Assembly: GCA_964601165.1 (NCBI GenBank)
Contig: CAZRMK010000027.1
Location: forward strand, 1-21,304
DNA: 21,304 bases
Origin: Thiosulfativibrio sp964601165
GTDB lineage: Bacteria > Pseudomonadota > Gammaproteobacteria > Thiomicrospirales > Thiomicrospiraceae
Direction of reading: 5' to 3'
A model generated the notes under the pieces. The model searched no databases. It was not told the origin of the DNA and saw nothing but the letters and a program-made list of their open reading frames with translations. Position 1 is the stretch's first letter. The number at the start of each line of letters is the position of its first letter. Of the stretch, positions 1 through 7,400 are shown piece after piece. The translations under genes and the position numbers were made by a program.

Positions 1-18
1 TAATTTAGTAACAAGTTA

Positions 19-286
19 TTTCTAAGCGGTCTATTCGACCGTGAACAGATTGGAATGAAGTTCTTTTGGTTGCTATATTTTCTAAGCGGTCTATTCGACC
101 GTGAACAATGCTGGCAGAAATTTGAATTTCATGTTCACTTTCTAAGCGGTCTATTCGACCGTGAACTCAGAGAATCCTTAAAACAAATCGAACGAAGCTT
201 TCTAAGCGGTCTATTCGACCGTGAACTGGACGGGAACGACTGTAACTCATTTAAAAAATTTCTAAGCGGTCTATTCGACCGTGAAC
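19..286 (-). CRISPR. Type I-F CRISPR array, five repeats and four 32-bp spacers visible
   Basis: Five identical 28-bp repeats start at 19, 79, 139, 199 and 259, a strict 60-bp period with four different 32-bp spacers. Read on the minus strand, each repeat is GTTCA, stem CGGTC, loop GAATA, stem GACCG, then CTTAGAAA, which is the type I-F repeat plan with a 5-bp Cas6f hairpin and an 8-nt 5' handle. The array is transcribed leftwards, with its leader at 287-422 beside cas6f. The repeat nearest the left edge (19-46) is still perfect, and bases 1-18 could be part of another spacer, so the array probably continues outside the window. I could not identify the spacer targets. Confidence 0.98.
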
Positions 287-422
287 TATAAACTTTACAA
301 AATTAACTCTGTAACATCAATAAGTAACAACTTTTACCAACTTTAACCATCGTTTTTCGAAAACAAGATAATCCTTTGATTTTTAAGTAAAAATTTAACT
401 TCAATTTTAAAAGGGTATTTTT
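287..422 (-). promoter_or_regulatory. CRISPR leader with a possible array promoter
   Basis: This AT-rich stretch lies between the 3' end of cas6f and the first repeat, on the upstream side of the array in crRNA sense, which is where a type I-F leader lies. On the minus strand TTGATG (320-315) and TAAAGT (297-292), 17 bp apart, form a mediocre sigma70-like promoter that would start transcription at about the first repeat base. No convincing IHF site was found by eye. The leader role is inferred from position. Confidence 0.6.
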
Positions 423-1010
423 TCATTTAAACCATGGAACTGTATTGGCTGAACTTAATCCGTAAGTTGTAAAAATGCCACTCGTAATAGGTTCTTTTTC
501 AATTTTACTTCGAGTGACAGTTATTGAAAAAGAATGCCCATTACTTAAACTTTTTTGGTTTATAAAAGGAGCATTAGAAGCTTCCTTTTGCCTGTTTTGA
601 TAGTTTTTTAAGGCTGATTCATAATTAATTTCATGCCTTTTAACCGCTCTCCTTGCTAGTTTTTCTGGGCTTCCTTTACTCATGTATCTTGAAAAAGTTA
701 TATAACCGTCTACTTTTTCAGGAATCATCTTAGGTTCTTCAATTTGTAAATAATCGGTTAGTCTTTCAAGCCAATGAGCTAAGTTAAGTTGATTAAGACT
801 ATTTTCTTCTTGAGCAAACAATCTAACTCTTCTACCTAAGTGCAGTGTGTGATGATTGTAGTCTGGAAAGGAGATACCAACTTTAACACTGCCTTGCTTA
901 GACAGCTGCTCAACAAATGCTAAATGCAGTTGTTGGTAGAGCTTACTCCATAGAAAATAAATGCCTATTTCTTCATCAGGTTCTAAAAGTATTTCAATAT
1001 AATGTTTCAT
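423..1010 (-). CDS. cas6f: CRISPR endoribonuclease Cas6f (Csy4)
   Basis: Cas6f cuts the pre-crRNA at the 3' base of each repeat hairpin and stays bound to the 3' stem-loop of the mature crRNA inside the Csy complex. The protein is 195 residues when read from the ATG at 1010. This start aligns with Met1 of Pseudomonas Csy4 (MKHYIEILL against MDHYLDIRL), is preceded by AAGGGG, and places the catalytic histidine at position 29, as in the Pseudomonas enzyme. A GTG two codons earlier is possible but would overlap that ribosome site. The arginine-rich helix that grips the hairpin is visible as KLARRAVKRHE, and the C terminus has the family signature YGLSSANTVPWF. It is the last gene of the csy operon, 12 bp after csy3 and next to the leader. 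Confidence 0.97.
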   Translation of the reverse strand: MKHYIEILLEPDEEIGIYFLWSKLYQQLHLAFVEQLSKQGSVKVGISFPDYNHHTLHLGRRVRLFAQEENSLNQLNLAHWLERLTDYLQIEEPKMIPEKVDGYITFSRYMSKGSPEKLARRAVKRHEINYESALKNYQNRQKEASNAPFINQKSLSNGHSFSITVTRSKIEKEPITSGIFTTYGLSSANTVPWFK

Positions 1011-1022
1011 ATTCACCCCTTT

Positions 1023-2066
1023 CTATTCTTTACTTGACTCACCAAACACTCCACCACGCACTAAAACTGCCATTATATAATGCTGTTCTTCTTCCGAAAT
1101 TGTTCCACCTGTTGCAAATTGATCAAAGAGCGTATAAAAATCTGCTTTTTGTTTTGGGTGTCGATAAGCTCGTCCTAGGTTTGTAACAGAACCATAAATT
1201 TCTACTGCAATCGGTTTTTGGTTGTTTTCTTCGGCTTCTGGATACCAAGTATCAATGGTACGAATGGCGTTACCTATTTTTTGAGAGTGCATTGCGGCAA
1301 TTTCATTTACTTGATATAGAACTTTGCTTTTTTTACCTTTATTACTGGTATTTTTATCAAGCACTAGCTCTTCACTAGGATAAATATCTTGTGCCTGACC
1401 TACTTGTACATAGGCCGTTATTTCAAATAAGTTAAACTCTGCTTTACTAGATAAAGCTTTTTCTATTTCATTAGCTAGTAAGGTTAGGTCATCAGTTGAA
1501 TTATTAAAATCTTTAAGGGTTAAGCCACTTTCTTCATTAAATTTCCAGAGAGATTTTTGATCTGAATTAATGTGTTTTACGAGTATTTCATATCGTTGAA
1601 CACCTACTCTATTTCGCCATAAGAAACGACCTGTGGCAATATTGGTGGCATAACGTTTTGCAAGTTCTCCAAATCCAATGTTTTCTATATATTGATTAGC
1701 CATGGAGGCATAACTTTCTTCAAACTCTTTTAAATTACAAGTAGACGGCGTTTGAATATCGCTTAATACCTTTAAGGTAAATTGTAATTTTAGAGTGTCT
1801 TGCTCTACACTTAATGCACAGGAATCTACTGTTTGTAAGTTTGGCTTTTGTACTTCGGCATCTAGCTTAAGAGGATTGGCTGCAATGGCTTTGTTAAGCC
1901 TATTGGAAATAGTTCCTCGTACCGATTTTTCTTGGATTTTAAGAGGCTTCACGTGATTTTTGTCAAAACGTTTTTCCCAAGTTGTGCCGTACATAAATCC
2001 ATTAGATGGAACTAGTTTTTTTTCAAATGCAAGTACTGATGGTAGTGTTGATTTTTTTGTAGCCAT
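1023..2066 (-). CDS. csy3: Type I-F Cascade backbone protein Cas7f (Csy3)
   Basis: Csy3 forms the helical backbone of the Csy surveillance complex, with several copies coating the crRNA spacer. The protein is 347 residues when started at the ATG at 2066, which follows an AGGAG site and gives MATKKSTLPSVLAFEKKLVPS, matching the N terminus of known Csy3. A longer in-frame start at 2129 would lie inside csy2 and adds residues unlike the family. Strongly conserved segments include EKSVRGTISNRL, PNLQTVD, GRFLWRNRVG, IHS-like AAMHSQKIGNAIRTIDTWYP and the C-terminal RGGVFGE. Only 2 bp separate it from the csy2 stop codon, so the two are translated from one operon. Confidence 0.98.
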   Translation of the reverse strand: MATKKSTLPSVLAFEKKLVPSNGFMYGTTWEKRFDKNHVKPLKIQEKSVRGTISNRLNKAIAANPLKLDAEVQKPNLQTVDSCALSVEQDTLKLQFTLKVLSDIQTPSTCNLKEFEESYASMANQYIENIGFGELAKRYATNIATGRFLWRNRVGVQRYEILVKHINSDQKSLWKFNEESGLTLKDFNNSTDDLTLLANEIEKALSSKAEFNLFEITAYVQVGQAQDIYPSEELVLDKNTSNKGKKSKVLYQVNEIAAMHSQKIGNAIRTIDTWYPEAEENNQKPIAVEIYGSVTNLGRAYRHPKQKADFYTLFDQFATGGTISEEEQHYIMAVLVRGGVFGESSKE

Positions 2067-2068
2067 GA

Positions 2069-2971
2069 TTAGCTCTCCTGTTGTTGACATAAATATAAAT
2101 TGTTTGCAGACTGATAATGATATTGCCATAGCATGTCATCTAAACTTTCAATTTGGTGTGGCATTTTAAATTCTCCTAGGGTAACAATCGCTTCTGCAAA
2201 CCGATGCAGGGTGCTCTCATCACGCTGATCTTGGGCAATATTTAACTCGGTTAAACCTTGGTAACCAACAGCAATAGGTATAATCCATCCTTCTTGATTT
2301 CGCTTAGACTTTTTATCCCATTCCACTGTAATATTACCATTGTCATCCGTTTGTTCTATGCAGTTATAGTGGGTTGTTAATCCTTGTAATAAAGCATCTA
2401 GCGAATCATTATTATTTTGTGCCATATAGCTTTTCATTAAATCTCTACGCTCAATTAAGCAATGACCTGGCATAATTTTAGATACAAGTGAATGCAATTC
2501 GTATTCATCTTGCTCTAAGAATATACTGGGCTTCGCGGTTATAACATCGCCCCCTGCAAACTTCATTTTTGACATGATGAGAGTATCAACCATAGAGGTT
2601 AATTTGCTCCCATCTTTTATTGATTTGTTGTCACATTCGATAATTATTGAAACTGTTAAATCACAATATGGTTCTTCAATAAAAGAGGCTTTTTTGCCAT
2701 TTCTTTTAATAGGCACACCTTTACCAATAATAGATTGAATATAGTCTCCCTTGCCTTGATAGGTACGCAGATTAAAACTGTGGTTCACAACGGCGATTGC
2801 TTTAAAACTAATAGCTTTTAACTTTTTTTCTGAACTACTTTTAAGGTGTCGTTGCAAAGCATGCATTGCTCCCATCCAAGATGTCATGGCTGGAAAACCA
2901 AGGGTATAAGGACTAGATAGCGCGTTGGCATTGTGTATTTGTATACGGGGTATCACCAGTAACTTTTTCAT
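2069..2971 (-). CDS. csy2: Type I-F Cascade subunit Cas5f (Csy2)
   Basis: Csy2 pairs with Csy1 at the 5' handle end of the crRNA and caps the Csy3 backbone. The 300-residue product starts MKKLLVIPRIQIHNANALSSPYTLGF in two joined pieces (residues 1-26), and the run IPRIQIHNANALSSPYTLGF is typical of Csy2. The segment SWMGAMHALQRHL follows as in the family. The start codon overlaps the csy1 stop by 4 bp (ATGA), which indicates translational coupling. Its stop is 2 bp before csy3. Confidence 0.95.
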   Translation of the reverse strand: MKKLLVIPRIQIHNANALSSPYTLGFPAMTSWMGAMHALQRHLKSSSEKKLKAISFKAIAVVNHSFNLRTYQGKGDYIQSIIGKGVPIKRNGKKASFIEEPYCDLTVSIIIECDNKSIKDGSKLTSMVDTLIMSKMKFAGGDVITAKPSIFLEQDEYELHSLVSKIMPGHCLIERRDLMKSYMAQNNNDSLDALLQGLTTHYNCIEQTDDNGNITVEWDKKSKRNQEGWIIPIAVGYQGLTELNIAQDQRDESTLHRFAEAIVTLGEFKMPHQIESLDDMLWQYHYQSANNLYLCQQQES

Positions 2972-4227
2972 TGAAATGCCTCCTTTACAATAGTTACTTG
3001 TTTTTTAACATGTTGTTTATCAATGTCACTAATACCTTCCATAGAGTTTTTAATTAGCTTGTAATAGGCTGCAATAAACCAAATAGAAAATTCATTTAAT
3101 GCTTTCTCTAAATATTCAGTTTTAGTCAAACGTAATTTGTCATAGGCGGAATCTAACCAAACTTTTTGCCACTGGGGCAATTGTTGATAGTGATCACTAT
3201 CAGACCAGTTAGCAGGCAAATCATGACGGAGTCTTTGCATATTATCTGCCACCATTAAAAAAACCAATTCAATAAGTTGATCTCTTTTTTGGCGGATATG
3301 ACGATTGTTACGATCGTTATCAAGTAGATTATGAAAACTTAAAAATTGCTTTTCAAAAGGTTTCAGCCATTGTTGTTTAATATCAAAAAAGTTTTCTTTA
3401 GGAGGCTGTACAACTCTTTTTTGCAAAGAGGGTGGTGTCGATGATAATAACAAGGATACTCCACCATTTTGGCTGTTAATATTGCTAATATTTTGTGGTT
3501 TAGTGCCTCCATATCCAATTCCTGCTAGACCCATAATTTGAGTTAAACCAGTGTCATGAAATTGATTTTCCTTTTTTGCCTCTCTAGCATCTTTGGCCTC
3601 TTCTGAAAAGCGAATATCGTTAATTTTATCTTTTAACTTATAAATAGCTGATGATGGCGTCAAAATAGAAAGCAAATGATATTCGCTTTCATTCACTGGA
3701 AAATAAACTTGTTTAAGCAGACCGCTAGTTTTACTTAGTTCTGAATCTGTTGGTTTTATTTGTAAAAATTCTGCACAAATCTCATCATAAGCTTTAGAAG
3801 GAATGGAAAACTGCTCTTTAATAACACTAGTATTTCCCTCTAAATGTTGCAAAATAGTTTGCCCATCTTGCAAAACAAGCATTAAAAATTTATACACATC
3901 TAAAGCTGCGGCATTTCCCACTACATCTAACAAAGTATTGGGAATATTCCCTGCACGCACATAACCATCGTTACTTGCCGCCACCTCAGTAGCAATTACT
4001 GCGGTAGCCTTAGCACCGGAGTGTGAAAATTTAGCGGGATGAGACACTAAAGATAACTGCTTCGCTCTCACCGATGCCGCAGGTAACCATTCAGCAAGCG
4101 AAAACTTAATTATTGCCTCTTGCTCTATTGCCAGCTTATCTTCTTCTGACAAAATGGTTTTTAAGTTCTTTTTTAAATAGTCATCTCTCCGACCGTTTAA
4201 AAAACTGGTAATACTGGGGTCTTGCAT
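2968..4227 (-). CDS. csy1: Type I-F Cascade large subunit Cas8f (Csy1)
   Basis: Csy1 is the large subunit that holds the crRNA 5' handle with Csy2, reads the CC/GG PAM in double-stranded DNA and recruits Cas2-3. The protein has 419 residues, close to the Pseudomonas protein. Matching blocks are LLDVVGNAAALDVYKFLML near residues 103-121, QVYFPVNESEYHLLSILTP near 169-187, and GYGGTKPQNISNIN near 238-251. The start is the ATG at 4227, preceded by AAAGGAG. It is the first gene of the csy1-csy2-csy3-cas6f operon and is separated from cas3 by 263 bp, which hold a predicted promoter and the degenerate mini-CRISPR described below. Confidence 0.97.
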   Translation of the reverse strand: MQDPSITSFLNGRRDDYLKKNLKTILSEEDKLAIEQEAIIKFSLAEWLPAASVRAKQLSLVSHPAKFSHSGAKATAVIATEVAASNDGYVRAGNIPNTLLDVVGNAAALDVYKFLMLVLQDGQTILQHLEGNTSVIKEQFSIPSKAYDEICAEFLQIKPTDSELSKTSGLLKQVYFPVNESEYHLLSILTPSSAIYKLKDKINDIRFSEEAKDAREAKKENQFHDTGLTQIMGLAGIGYGGTKPQNISNINSQNGGVSLLLSSTPPSLQKRVVQPPKENFFDIKQQWLKPFEKQFLSFHNLLDNDRNNRHIRQKRDQLIELVFLMVADNMQRLRHDLPANWSDSDHYQQLPQWQKVWLDSAYDKLRLTKTEYLEKALNEFSIWFIAAYYKLIKNSMEGISDIDKQHVKKQVTIVKEAFQ

Positions 4228-4281
4228 AGAAAACTCCTTTTTTTAAATTATTTTCTTAGACTATTCTCAAGAGTAGACTTC

Positions 4282-4310
4282 ATTGTAACCCTTACCGAAA
4301 ATAAAAACAA
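4282..4310 (-). promoter_or_regulatory. Predicted promoter of the csy1-csy2-csy3-cas6f operon
   Basis: On the minus strand TTGTTT (4310-4305) and TACAAT (4287-4282) are exactly 17 bp apart, a good sigma70 layout. Transcription would start near 4275, leaving about 48 nt before the csy1 ATG and its AAAGGAG site. The -35 box directly touches the CC of the mini-CRISPR target at 4311-4340. It was found by eye, and no start site has been measured. Confidence 0.6.
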
Positions 4311-4340
4311 CCATGTAAATGTAATTAATAAAATATTAAA
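4311..4340 (+). promoter_or_regulatory. CC PAM and partial protospacer for the mini-CRISPR spacer
   Basis: CC at 4311-4312 is followed by 28 bases (4313-4340) that match the mini-CRISPR spacer (4415-4442) at 18 positions. The agreement lies mainly at the seed end: 14 of the first 16 agree, with mismatches only at 3 and 6, and positions 7-16 (ATGTAATTAA) are continuous. Position 6 is normally not read by type I effectors. The PAM-distal half is mostly mismatched, as expected of a guide that binds without licensing cutting. The site lies between the predicted csy promoter, whose -35 box it abuts, and the predicted mini-CRISPR promoter. The match is seen in the sequence; its function is inferred. 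Confidence 0.75.
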
Positions 4341-4351
4341 CGCTAGGTAAG

Positions 4352-4379
4352 TTGAACTTTAAAAAAAACAAAGTAAAAT
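4352..4379 (+). promoter_or_regulatory. Predicted promoter of the mini-CRISPR RNA
   Basis: TTGAAC (4352-4357) and TAAAAT (4374-4379), 16 bp apart, form a sigma70-like promoter on the plus strand. The expected start near 4386 falls at the first base of the upstream degenerate repeat, which supports the assignment. It diverges from the csy promoter, and the partial protospacer lies between the two. Confidence 0.6.
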
Positions 4380-4386
4380 AGTCTGC

Positions 4387-4414
4387 CTCATCAGCTGAAA
4401 AAGCTGCTTAGAAA
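4387..4414 (+). repeat. Degenerate type I-F repeat 1 of the mini-CRISPR
   Basis: The copy has stem CAGCT, loop GAAAA, stem AGCTG and the handle CTTAGAAA. The handle and the closing C-G pair are identical to the array repeat. Three of the five stem pairs differ from the array repeat by changes on both sides that keep pairing. The first five bases (CTCAT) have drifted from GTTCA; they would be discarded during processing. Confidence 0.85.
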
Positions 4415-4442
4415 ATATATATGTAATTAAATTTACTTAAAT

Positions 4443-4470
4443 CTTCACGGCCGAACAGGCCGCTTTTAAA
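4443..4470 (+). repeat. Degenerate type I-F repeat 2 of the mini-CRISPR
   Basis: The copy has CTTCA, stem CGGCC, loop GAACA, stem GGCCG and then CTTTTAAA. It is identical to the array repeat at 22 of 28 positions. The T-A stem pair has become C-G by a double change. The part kept in a mature guide RNA (the first 20 bases) is nearly intact, while the following 8-base handle, which is lost on cleavage, has drifted. Confidence 0.88.
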
Positions 4471-4497
4471 AACTACCAGATCTGGTAGTTTTATTGT
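4469..4497. terminator. Bidirectional intrinsic terminator between mini-CRISPR and cas3
   Basis: ACTACCAGATCTGGTAGT (4472-4489) is a perfect palindrome flanked by AAA and TTT runs on each side. On the plus strand it is followed by TTTTATTGTTTTTT and would end the mini-CRISPR RNA directly after repeat 2. On the minus strand it is followed by TTTTTAAAAG just past the cas3 stop codon and would end the cas1-cas3 transcript. Confidence 0.8.
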
Positions 4498-7400
4498 TTT
4501 TTGGTTAACCCTAGTTGCTGACAATATTGCCATTGCTGGTTATCACTGTATTGTGGAATACTTATCTCACCATAATATTGTGCAGCATATTCCGCACTGG
4601 CTCTTGGAGATTTATCTAACAAATTCTGATAATCCCGCTTTAACCACAACCTAACTAGCTGCTTATCCGTTAAAGGCTCTGCCCATTCAATTCGATTCAA
4701 TTGCTCTGTAGGAATAAACCCTTCTTCGGTTTTTTCATGAAACACAAAGCTATCTTTTTTTTCATTTGGCAATAAATACAATATTTTCTGTGGTGCGCTG
4801 CGCCTAAATTGAATAAACAATTGTGGATTAGCGGTTAACCACCAATAACCTTCTAACCAACCTTGAAGATATTGCGCACCTAGTTCTGAATAATTAGTGA
4901 GTGCTTTATGCATCACAAAATGCTCTAAGTCAGCTAGCTGTTGCTTTGGCTCTAATTTTTCTGGCTTATATATACGAGGAGAGGCATCTAAACGTTCTTT
5001 AACTTGCTGTGAGTTTATAAGTTTGGTTAGGTCGTGTGTTGTTAATAAATGGCGTTTTGTTTCATAACCAGGGTAATTAAAAACGGGATGATTCTTTTTA
5101 GCTTTGCTTAATGCCTGAAAACCTTTTAAGTTATATTGCATTATTCTAATATTAGCTTGTTGATTAGTAAGCTCTGCTCTATGCCTTAATACGCGACCAG
5201 ATAGCTGAATAATAGATCGGTAAGACGATGGCTCAATCACTGCCCAATCAAAATCATGATCTCTTCCTACCTCTTCTACTGGCGTAGCAACAAGTATAAA
5301 AATGATATTTTTTGCACTACTTTGTTTTAAATGTTGCCGAATAACGGGGTTTTCAAAAGGAGCTTGTTCTCCTAGAGCTTTATTTCGTTGTAGCACACTA
5401 TCTAAATGCTGTTCTTGTGCATTACGCATCAATAACACTTGTTGCGAATGATAGCTCATGGTTTTAATCTCAGTATCTTCTGGCAAATCACAGCTTAATA
5501 AATAACGAGTAAATTCCACACAAGGAGCAATATTAGCAACCCTAACCACACCAAAACTGACTTTTTGTTTGTGTACACCATAGTCCATCGCTTGGTCTTG
5601 ATGACTATCTACAATCGCTTGAAACATATGCTTAAAATATTGTTGCTCTGCTGATGCAGATAAGTCACTGCGGTACTCACACGAAAAAACAATGGCGCGA
5701 CGTTTAATATGTTCTTGTGCTAATTTCTGAATACGCTTTTGAATAAATACGTCGTGGTTTTTTTGATATTCTTGCATATCCTTTTGCAGTGAAATAGTTT
5801 CAACTTGAGTATTAAATTCATCGACCCAAGCACAGCCAATTTGCTCTGATCGTTGCCTTAACTTGGCAAATATTTTCCAACCCGCTTGATAAGCATTAAA
5901 GTAACCCATAGCAATATCTGGCGAGATTGTCGCTGAAGAAATCATCACTTTTCGCCCAAGCATGCCAGCTAAATGAATTAAACGCCCTATAGCAATCGCG
6001 TCTTCACCATCAAAGTCGTCAATTTCATCTATCACCAAATCTGATGACATTAAACGTAACGAGGGTAAAATGTATCGTCCGCCTCTTTTGGTTTCTGTCG
6101 CGGACATTAAATGATCGATGGTGCAGGCAAGCACAGGGGCGTATAAAAATTGTCTGGTTTTTTTAGAGGTTAAAATCGTCGTTAATTGCCCTTCTGGAAT
6201 CGAACCATCATAGATTAAACCACTCTCTAACAAGGGTTGAGCAGAAGCAGAATCGCCATACATCTTTTCATTCGACAGCTCCTGCTCTTTTGCTAGCTCT
6301 TGCTCTTGCTGACTTGATTCACTCTTTTGTTGGTGTAGTTCTAAAATTGCACTTGAACCAATTAACACTGCTAAATCATCGGTAGAGAGTTTTATTTTAT
6401 GGCGATATTCATCACCTGTTTGCAGTGTAAGAGTTCGCAACCCTAGAGCAAGAATAAAGCGTAAGCTATCTTCTTTAGGTGACAAGGCTCGCATAATTTT
6501 GGCATTAGCAAAAGTTTTACCTTTACCTGTACTAGCCATATTGACGGTAAAAAATCCAAACTGTTCTTCATTAATGTTGTGATTAGATTGCCGTCTATTT
6601 TCACGCCAAACATTAATTTTCTTTACAGCTTTATCTTGCCACTGAAAAGCATGTGGGCTGGCTTGTTTTAATGCCTTTATATCATAGACTCGTTCTAATT
6701 CTGCATAATTAGATTCAAACATAGGCAGCAAATGAGCGATAGAAACCGCCGCCTTGGTCACACCAAGTAAATGTTCATCTAATGACTGTTTGGGCTTTAA
6801 TTTTTCATCTTTATCACGAAAGGTGTTGGCATATAACTTTAATTCAGCTTTGTACAATGGATTTTTATATTGTGAAGAAAAATTATGATCCCCAAGCATG
6901 AGAGATAAGCGCACATAATGTAAAATTAATCGCCAGGCGTTGGTCTTAATAACTTCATCTAATAGAGTTAATTCAGGTAATAGTTTATTAGCCCATTTTT
7001 TAACTTGTACTAACCATCGTGCAGAGTCTGAGGGAAGCTGTTCAAAATTAAAACAGCGTGGGAAGTGTTTTTTAAAGTCTTTTTCATCAAACTTATTTTG
7101 GTATCCCCATTGGCTACTAAATTCTTCCATTAACTCTTGGTATTCAGTATAACAATCCTCCCTACCTTTATTGTAAAGCGGTAAACGGTGGTGCGATAAA
7201 ATTAACCAAGCAACAGAGGAGGCTAACGGCGGTAAGTTTTCTAACGGGTTTTTGATATTTTCTTTTACCCTTTGAATTAAGCGTTCCTTATCAAATTTGC
7301 CTTGCTGTAATCTTTCTAACCACTCTAAGTCTGACTCTCCTTGAATAAAGGCTTCTAAAAATAAAACCGAAATCCATTCATGACGAATAGGGTCGCCTTT

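Larger units (their letters stand above)
4386..4497 (+). ncRNA. Mini-CRISPR guide RNA, candidate CreR-like cas-regulating RNA
   Basis: This is a repeat-spacer-repeat unit on the strand opposite to the cas genes, with its own promoter (4352-4379) and terminator (4471-4490). Cas6f processing would leave an 8-nt handle CTTAGAAA (4407-4414), a 28-nt guide (4415-4442) and a 20-nt 3' stem-loop (4443-4462), about 56 nt against 60 nt for a normal crRNA here. The guide partly matches the CC-flanked site next to the csy promoter. CreR RNAs, known from other CRISPR types, direct the effector to the cas promoter with limited pairing and so repress cas expression; CreA RNAs use the same design to silence a toxin RNA. 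No room for a separate toxin transcript is evident, so CreR is the better model. Whether it is expressed is not shown by sequence alone. Confidence 0.8.

Noticed and set aside
55..291. Plus-strand reading frame with repeated FLSGLFDRE
   Set aside because: It is a translation of the CRISPR repeats, whose 60-bp period keeps the frame open. It is not a gene.
2067..2129. Longer N terminus for csy3 starting inside csy2
   Set aside because: The ATG at 2066 has a good AGGAG site and matches the family N terminus. The extra residues overlap csy2 coding sequence.
4313..4326. Two tandem ATGTAA start-stop units inside the guide target, reminiscent of a toxic minigene (CreT-like)
   Set aside because: No ribosome-binding site or convincing promoter leads into them, and there is no room for a separate toxin transcript before the mini-CRISPR promoter. 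The repeated ATGTAA is more simply part of the AT-rich target.
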